Program-made: the position numbers and the translations under genes
Part shown: in pieces, positions 57,741 through 64,000 of the stretch
Layout: each line of letters begins with the position of its first letter
Numbering within the stretch: position 1 is the stretch's first letter
NCBI GenBank assembly: GCA_010015675.1
Contig: ML976991.1
Location: 499,352 to 563,351, forward strand
DNA length: 64,000 bases
Reading direction: 5' to 3'
From: Byssothecium circinans
Taxonomy: Eukaryota > Ascomycota > Dothideomycetes > Pleosporales > Massarinaceae
Notes under the pieces: model-generated
What the model was told of the DNA's origin: nothing
Database searches by the model: none
What the model saw: the letters and a program-made list of their open reading frames with translations, nothing else

Positions 57741-58709
57741 GGGAGGGCACGAAGCCAGAATGTCACCTGTTCTTTAGCACTGTACAATATGTATACTATT
57801 ATGCATGCCAAATGATGGTGAACGCAGCTGTAGTGGTAAAGCTGTAATGATAACGCCCTTTCACGACTGGAAACATTTAGAATTGAGGAGCCATTGGACT
57901 GGTAACAAAGCTCTATGCCATGAACTCAAAATACCGCCCGGATTCGCGTATCGTCGCTTACAAGTCCATGGAAGCCTCCAATGATGCAGGGCGCAGCCTA
58001 TGACAGCTGCGAGACCCTGAACTAAGAGAGGACTGGGCGTCCATTACCAATTGGATGGGAGATGCTTCCCTAGACGAAGTTAAATCCATCAAGATGATGG
58101 TGTGATAGCTACATAATGTCGTCACTAAACCTTTGAGCCGCGAGACATGCAGGACATGCTCTAGCTGCGATAGTGCTATGGTTAGTATAAAGATCTGGTG
58201 TTAGTAACTGGACAAGCGGTTCATAGTCGGTACTTAGACCCGGCCGCAGCCTATGAATAAGATGTTTGAAAAGTGAGGGCACACGCCGTAGCAACACCGT
58301 TGCAGCAATTGCAGAGCTTGGTAGCAACAGCCCTCAAAACCCCGAGGCCACACATGCAGCGTATGAACTTTGTGCCCCGTACTATCACACCGCCGACCGT
58401 AACGCCGGATCCTACGCAGCAAAGTCCACTAAAAAAGAAAAAGAAACGAGAGCAAGCAACCACCAGGGTTCAGGCTGCATCAATGACAGATGTCGAATTA
58501 AAGCGTGGCGCTAAGAGTGATATCGACCCAGAGCGTTGGCTACCTCAATACTGTTTGATTGGAGGAATCGCGATCAACGCGTGCCCCCAGGATTCCCACC
58601 AACGCCAAATAGATAACCGAGCCCAAGTGCTTTTACGATTCTGCCGCCCTCCAGCCTCTGACCTCATACACAAATCATGTGTTGCTGCCCCGCACGTCGC
58701 ATTCAGAAT
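57741..58709. other. Convergent 3' flanks, no gene
   Basis: Between coa6 (+) and the macro-domain gene (-). Plus-strand frames around 58266-58749 overlap each other and lack any domain; not called. Confidence 0.5.
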
Positions 58710-59680
58710 TCAAAATTGTCCTGGCCTAGGTTTAGGTTCAGATACCTGAAATATCGACGACGGCTTGAAAACATCTTGGAAGATGGTGATGTCCGCGTCG
58801 CTGTCCTTGGGAGGCGGCCCGACCATCGCGCTGTCAATTGCGAAGACTACGTCAGTAAAGACGCCTTTGAATTCTGGATCCTTGAACAAGAGGTCTTTCC
58901 ACATCTCAGCCACTTCTCGAGTGGGATTGCGAAACACAGGCCCTAGACCGAATGCACCTAGGACGAGATTTCGATGCCCGCAATACGATGCCAGTCGAAG
59001 AACTGTCTTCATCTTTTCTCTCATGAGCTCCTGCTCTTGGACAAATGAATAATATTTGCCTGTCTCATCGAGCTTTGGTCTCCGTATAGGTGCTACCGAT
59101 ATGACTGGGAGAGATACAATTTCCTCCGGTGCGAAGGTTGCGTAGTCGCGCTCTGGCCCATATCGGAAAACAACTGAGTGGGTCAGCATTGCTGCTTCTC
59201 AACAAGAAAGTCAGTGAAAAACCTACACACTTCTGGCGAATATATGCCACCTCTCTGAGGTATCGGGTAAAAATTCACATCTTTTCTCAATTGCGCGTTC
59301 CAGGGCATGGTCAACGCTTGCACGAGATTGCTCCTACGAGCAAAGCACTCTTCAGGTGCCATGAGTCCAGATTCCCAGTCGCCTCCCGCTCTTTTCTCGT
59401 TTGCCGTGTTGACGACCGGTATTCGCTTGCAGTTTCGATGTGCAGGATCTCGGATTGCGTTTTGGTACCAGCCCAAAGCGTGGGTTACCGGGTCACCTTC
59501 CATGACAGCTACGCGGGTTCGTTGGTGTGTTTTCTGGTCCGAGCCAATTCTTATGGCCGAGGATTCCGGGTACAGATATGAAGTAGTCGCGTTCTTGACA
59601 AAGTGCTTCCAAATGTAGGGTAGCCATATTCGCTTTGCTTCGGCAGCTATCTCAGATGGCTTCGGTCTCGAAGGAGACAT
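58710..59680 (-). CDS. DUF2263/TIGR02452 macro-domain protein (microbial PARG-like)
   Basis: Exons 59227-59680 and 58710-59173 give 305 residues. The signature of this family is present: VVNTANEKRAGGDWESGLMAPEECFARRSNL (Asn/Gly-rich macro loop plus the Glu pair), YSPEVFVFR across the splice, LPVISVAPI, and LVLGAFGLGPVFRNPTREVAEMW. Bacterial relatives are poly(ADP-ribose) glycohydrolases in which the two adjacent glutamates of the EE motif act on ADP-ribose; here the pair is APEECF, so hydrolysis of ADP-ribose conjugates is likely but not shown. The donor GTAGGT at 59221-59226 was chosen because it alone preserves the frame. Start at ATG 59680. A canonical GGG before the EE is replaced by AGGDW. 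Confidence 0.85.
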
Positions 59681-60995
59681 GTCGAAATGCGGTGTGAACA
59701 AGTTGATAAATGAACAAATTGGATCAATGGAGCGTCAGGGGCAGAGGGATCCCGCACGCAGGAAAGGTAATGAAGGCGATAAGCTCAAACAGCGTTTCAA
59801 CATGAGTAAGTGAGGTGGTTAGAAGAGGAGGGTGCGTGACTCTTTCAAGTGGGCATTGAGCGTGATAGCAACAAGATTATAAACTGGTCCCGTGTTCGAG
59901 CCAGACTAGACAGGGCTACTCCGTGGTCCTAGACGAGAGAGGCAGTCATTCAATCTCATACAAGGATACGTCAAGTCTCAGACGTGGTGCCACGCTTCTT
60001 CAAAGTCAGTACACGCCGCATATGGGCGTAATTCGCGTCGACAACACATAACCATGCTGGATAGGCACAGAGTTCGGGAGCGGAAGCGGCCGCAGTAGTG
60101 ACACCCTTTGTTGCGTTGCTACTCGCATCCTGGTCGTTGGATACGAAAGCTACTACTATTGTACAGAGACGGAGTGCTTCAAGCATGCGAAGCCACAACC
60201 TCTAAGTGGGCAGGTGTTCGGCCAGGGCTGACCGTATCGAGGGAGGACGTCCACGAGGGTTTCGATCTCTCCAGCATCCATCCCGGCGATCTGCAGGCAG
60301 CATGGCAAACCAGATCTCAAGCCGGCAGACAAGCCCGATGACTGACAGCCAGATCCTGCACGATACATGGCAGCAAGGCACAGATGCTGGCGCTCCCGAG
60401 ATCCGGCATGGCGGGAGTGATTGCAACCCAGTGGTTACTGGTCGAGGCGGATGTGTGTTGTATCTTGCAGTGACGGAATTCGCTCGGCTGGCTCCGTGAC
60501 ACCCAGCGAACAAGTCCGCAGGCCCGGTGCATCACGGGCCTTTGCGGCGGCCCTTTGGCACCACGATAGGCGTGGTTGTCCCAACGGCGGCCAGATCGGG
60601 CCACGAAGTGCTTTTTGGGTGTTGACGAGACGAGAGCTTGACGAGCCAATGGCATGCGGCGCCGACGTAGCGGGAGCATGAAGGGTGGCGTAACGGCGTA
60701 ACGGAGCACATACAGCGCGACGACCTCCTGGCTTGTCTCAGGAATTAAGCGTCTGCTCGAATGTTGTGGTGGTGCAGCTTGCTGTCATAAATGTCGTCTG
60801 GACGATTCACGATTGACGAAGATTAACGAGGGTCCGAGGGTCCACAGCTCGGTGTCGTTTTCGGCCCAAGCTCTCTACTATCGCTCGCCAGCCAACGTTA
60901 TTGAAGGTGTTGGCAGTGCATCACGCTTCACTGCCCATTCCCAGGTTGCGTGGCCTATTTCACCATACTGTAGTCTGTTTGTCCGCTGGCCATCA
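59681..60995. promoter_or_regulatory. Divergent promoter region of the macro-domain gene and AsnRS
   Basis: About 1.3 kb. Overlapping minor frames on both strands (60202-60709) result from G/C-rich composition and lack domains. No element recognised. Confidence 0.45.
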
Positions 60996-62727
60996 ATGCA
61001 CCGGTCGCTCAGGCGAGGCCGCGCGCTCCGTCTTCCTCGCTTTCCCCTTGTACATAATATTCCCGCCCCGGCCCCCTGGTCGCGTCGAGTACGATGCGGC
61101 TCGTCACTCCATCTGCCGACTATAGCTACACTGTTAAGACAGTCCTCATCTCCTCTGTCCTCGAAGGAACCTCCTTCGTCTGGTGAGACGCTTACACTGA
61201 ACGGCTACGTACGCAGCGTGCGCAAGCAGAAGCGAGTCGCTTTTGCTGCACTTGGTGATGGCTCCTCACTGCAGACGGTGCAGGCCGTCTTGACCCCTGA
61301 ACAGGCCGACAGGTCAGTATCGAGTCTAGCATCTCAGATGTGTGAACACTGATCTGAGATAACAGCCTGTCAACCGGGATAGCCGTGACCGTCACTGGCC
61401 AATGGATACCATCACGCGCAAGTGGTCAATCGCATGAGTTGCAGGCCGAGACGGTTCGCATCTTAGGGGAGAACAACGCTACGGTGAGTACAATGCCTGC
61501 ATTGACGCCATCATCGATATCTAGGCTAAGTTCTGTACCTCGTTTCAGACCTCTCCACTTCAAAAGAAATATCAGACACCCGAGTACCTCCGCACGTTTC
61601 CTCACTTAAGGTCACGCCTGCCCCTCAACTCGTTACTATTGAGGCTAAGGTCGCAAGTGACGGCACACGTCACCAACTATTTCGCCTGTCACGGCTTCAT
61701 TCAAGTTCATCCGCCAATTATCACATCTTCAGACTGTGAGGGTGCTGGGGAAGTCTTTACCGTAGCGCCCGAACCATCCCCCAGACCGGCAGTGAAAGAT
61801 GCTTCAAGCCCACTGCAACAACATGATGAGCCTTTCTTCGGGTCTACCAAGTACCTCACAGTGTCCAGTCAGCTCCATCTTGAAGCACTTGCCCAATCTG
61901 TGGGCAAAGTATGGACCTTGTCACCCACCTTTCGCGCCGAAAAGAGCGACACGGCCCGTCATCTGAGCGAGTTCTACATGTTGGAAGCTGAGCTTGCCTT
62001 TGTGGACCATGTCTCTACCATTATGGATGTTGTGGAAGGCATGCTACGCACAATTGCAACCGATTTGCAATCATCACATGTTGGAAAAGAGCTACTTGAA
62101 CATCGACAACGGGACCACCAAGAGGACGGCACTTCCGTGTCTCGCACAGTACTCGCACAGCGGTGGCAAGGATTCATTGATGGGCCATGGCCCCGAATCA
62201 CTTACAGCGACGCTGTAGGGCACTTATTGGAAGCCGTAACGAACGGCAAAGTCGAGTTTGAGTTCAACCCGCGAGAGAGCGATGGCCTACAAACCGAGCA
62301 TGAACGCTATCTAGCCGAGACTGTCGGACGGGGCGGTCCAGTCTTCGTTACCGACTACCCGCGCAACGTCAAGCCATTTTACATGGCCCCATCAAGCACG
62401 ACCACGAATGGTGCACAGAATCCGCAGACTGTCGCTTGCTTCGACCTTCTGGTTCCGGAGATCTGTGAATTGGCGGGAGGTTCTATGCGTGAACACCGCT
62501 TGCCGGAGCTTTTGAAGTCGATGGAGGACCATGGTCTTGCATCAAATTCCAAAGCACAGGTCACCGGGGGCTCGTTACAATGGTACTCGGATTTACGGCG
62601 ATACGGGAGTGTCCCCCATGGCGGCTTTGGGCTCGGATTCGATCGACTTCTGTGTTACCTTTCAGGAACCGCAAATATTAGAGACGTCGTCAGCTTTCCC
62701 AGGTGGTATAAGCGGTGCGACTGCTGA
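60996..62727 (+). CDS. Mitochondrial asparaginyl-tRNA synthetase
   Basis: Exons 60996-61312, 61366-61483 and 61549-62727 give 537 residues. The Arg-rich, acid-free N-terminus (MHRSLRRGRALRLPRF) looks like a mitochondrial presequence. Residues 65-145 form the OB-fold anticodon-binding domain (LTLNGYVRSVRKQKRVAFAAL). The class II catalytic part follows: VHPPIITSSDCEGAGEVF, motif 2 SPTFRAEKSDTARHLSEFYM, and motif 3 GFGLGFDRLLCYL. The CEGAGE stretch and HLSEF fit AsnRS better than AspRS. It charges mitochondrial tRNA-Asn (yeast Slm5). The frame runs upstream of 60996 only to a TTG. Intron 1 has AG|GTCAGT and intron 2 ACG|GTGAGT. Confidence 0.94.
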
Positions 62728-63205
62728 CAGGAGACGGAACTGCTGAAATGCCAGTTGGCAGTTGGGGCAATCACATGGTGCCACTCTTGGAGACGGTTGT
62801 GGAGCTATTCGCCCTGTATTGCCAATCGCGTCCGTATTCGTCGCACTTGTAAAATATGTATGTAGTTAAAGGAGGACACAGCATCTTCATGATGCAGTTT
62901 TGGCAGACATGGTCATCTGCATCTTTAAACGAGTCTCGCAGAGACCAGTGTTGAGCATAGTACACAGGTAGCGAGTCGACACTGCGCACTATGAGCTGTA
63001 CAAGCTCTCATCAACATGACTAGTATGTCACGCGCCTTTTTGTCTCCGCTCGTACATGAAACGGCCCGCTTCTCTCAATAAGCAGCTTCAAGGATTGGAT
63101 AATGATAGCGGACAGTGAAACTTCAGGAGACAGTATACGAAGAGCGACCAAGGAGTCAACCACAGTGAGAAGGGTGTTGGCCCAACCGGCCACGGTTCTG
63201 GAGTC

Positions 63206-63228
63206 GATCTGATAACCCTTATCAGATC
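63206..63228. promoter_or_regulatory. Palindromic pair of iron-GATA sites
   Basis: Two ATCTGATAA sites face each other (63207-63215 plus, 63219-63227 minus) with a 3-bp spacer, forming 10-bp perfect arms. They match ATCWGATAA, the consensus of the fungal iron repressors SreA/Sre1/Fep1, and lie about 505 bp upstream of the Mrs3/4-like ATG. Confidence 0.7.
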
Positions 63229-63328
63229 AAACTTTTTCACTGAGTCTAGTCAGTTGTATGACCGATGCGCTTTCTCCGAGTCGTAGGAAATGTCCGAAAT
63301 GAGCGGGACTTCCGTGACATTATTATCA

Positions 63329-63337
63329 TTATCAGAT
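63329..63337 (-). promoter_or_regulatory. Third ATCTGATAA iron-GATA site
   Basis: An exact ATCWGATAA match on the minus strand, about 397 bp upstream of the mitoferrin-like ATG, extended by a further GATAA a few bases on (ATCTGATAATGATAA). Confidence 0.65.
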
Positions 63338-63733
63338 GGATGAAATAATGCTTCATACATGTGTGCAGGATTTTGCAGGGCTGCACCGCAATGGGAGAAG
63401 CGGCGGCGGCGGCAAGCAGACTAGATGGCGCCTCAATTGCTCGTATGAAAGGACTGTATTTAGACATCTTTGCGGCATTCTGCTCCGGCTTCGCTAGAAC
63501 TGAAATCGGCCGTCCTTTTTGCTTGTGACGGAAGTCTCGGCGTTCGGCCCATCGTTTCGCCCAGGCCTTTCGACCTCTCCAAATCGTACTAAATAAAAGT
63601 ACTACAGCATTTTACCTCATTCTGTAGTCGCTGCGCAAGCTCCATTGCGTCCCCACGAGCTTCACTCTATCATCCCTTCGACCTCGTCTCCGCCGAAATC
63701 GCAAAGCTGGAATCCGCGTCGCCGGTACGGCTC

Positions 63734-63992
63734 ATGGCCACCCATGGGCAAGCAGTCGCGGAAGAAGCAGAACACGAGTACAGCTCCCTCGCCCGTCATC
63801 AGCGCACTGTGACAGCCTCTGACACTTTTCTAGCTATGAAGCTCTGCCGCCCAATTTTTCCCTCTCCGCGAACATGCTGGCGGGCGCGTTCGCGGGCATT
63901 GCCGTATGCCAACGAACTCGAGACGCACCGCTGGACTGACACTGACTGCACGATAGGAACACTCGGTGATGTACCCGGTCGATCTATTGAAG
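63734..63992 (+). CDS. Mitoferrin-like mitochondrial iron carrier (Mrs3/4), 5' part
   Basis: Three exons are visible, 63734-63777, 63834-63903 and 63957-63992, coding 50 residues before the window ends in the next intron (GTACACCA). After an acidic N-terminus (AVAEEAEH) comes DYEALPPNFSLSANMLAGAF, then AGIAEHSVMYPVDLLK, the start of the first carrier repeat with the PxD-x-x-K signature. The YEALPPNFSL opening and the EHSVMYP variant are typical of Mrs3/Mrs4/mitoferrin. The carrier brings iron into the matrix for heme and Fe-S synthesis. The first intron (GA|GTACAG...TTCTAG) is chosen because it joins EEAEH to DYEALPP; without it the frame is lost. ATCTGATAA sites upstream suggest iron repression. 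Confidence 0.88.
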
Positions 63993-64000
63993 GTACACCA

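Larger units (their letters stand above)
62728..63733. other. AsnRS 3' flank and promoter of the mitoferrin-like gene
   Basis: About 1 kb, with three exact ATCTGATAA sites (two as an inverted pair) and a further GATAA overlapping a reverse CCAAT (63094-63102). The part before the ATG is C/T-rich. No gene. Confidence 0.6.

Noticed and set aside
60202..60709. Overlapping frames on both strands upstream of AsnRS
   Set aside because: G/C-rich chance frames that overlap each other without any domain.
1..64000. A biosynthetic or mobile gene cluster
   Set aside because: Neighbouring genes belong to unrelated core processes on both strands, and I see no transposase, reverse transcriptase, polyketide or peptide synthase.

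Overview
The window is nuclear DNA of a filamentous ascomycete (Pezizomycotina). The evidence is short GT-AG introns of about 45-150 bp with CTAAC/CTAAT-like branch points, about one gene per 2.5-3 kb on both strands, near-even base composition, and several fungus-specific families (Atg22, Skt5/Chs4, Gup1, Mto1/ApsB, DUF2985, fungal rhodopsin-like membrane protein). A dothideomycete is my guess from overall protein character and is not proven. I see no transposon, rRNA, tRNA, CRISPR array or bacterial-style operon.

Layout. 1-10.1 kb is the more accessory part: a partial Spt10-like acetyltransferase with an integrase-type zinc finger (-), a DUF2985 membrane protein (+), a BTB/POZ protein (+), a half-length BTB-like protein (+), and a rhodopsin-like membrane protein (+) with an in-frame TGA. 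10.6-23.5 kb holds protein disulfide isomerase (-), a centrosomin-family Mto1/ApsB protein (-) divergent from Ecd/SGT1 (+), an unrecognised 215-residue protein (-) and a CaMK-type kinase (-). 25.2-36.5 kb is dense housekeeping: Gup1 (-) divergent from Arp4 (+), proteasome beta-2 (-) divergent from Nup159 (+), then Asf1 (+). 37.9-49 kb holds an Skt5/Chs4-type chitin synthase activator (+), Hop2 (+), Atg22 (-) and Med14 (+). 51.7-62.7 kb holds TFIIIC tau131/Tfc4 (-), Sys1 (-), Coa6 (+), a DUF2263 macro-domain protein (-) and mitochondrial asparaginyl-tRNA synthetase (+). The right edge carries the first three exons of a mitoferrin-like carrier (Mrs3/4).

Several genes concern chromatin and transcription (Spt10-like, Arp4, Asf1, Med14, Tfc4) or mitochondria (Coa6, AsnRS, Mrs3/4), but they lie on both strands with separate promoters, so I read no single pathway or cluster here. 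The points most worth a second look are: paired ATCTGATAA iron-GATA sites upstream of the mitoferrin gene; a CAAX prenylation box split by an intron in the chitin synthase activator; two consecutive microexons (10 and 13 nt) in HOP2; the TGA in the rhodopsin-like gene; and three different repeat periods in the Mto1/ApsB coiled coil. Gene models are my own splice reconstructions; wherever I state exon sums they stay in frame.
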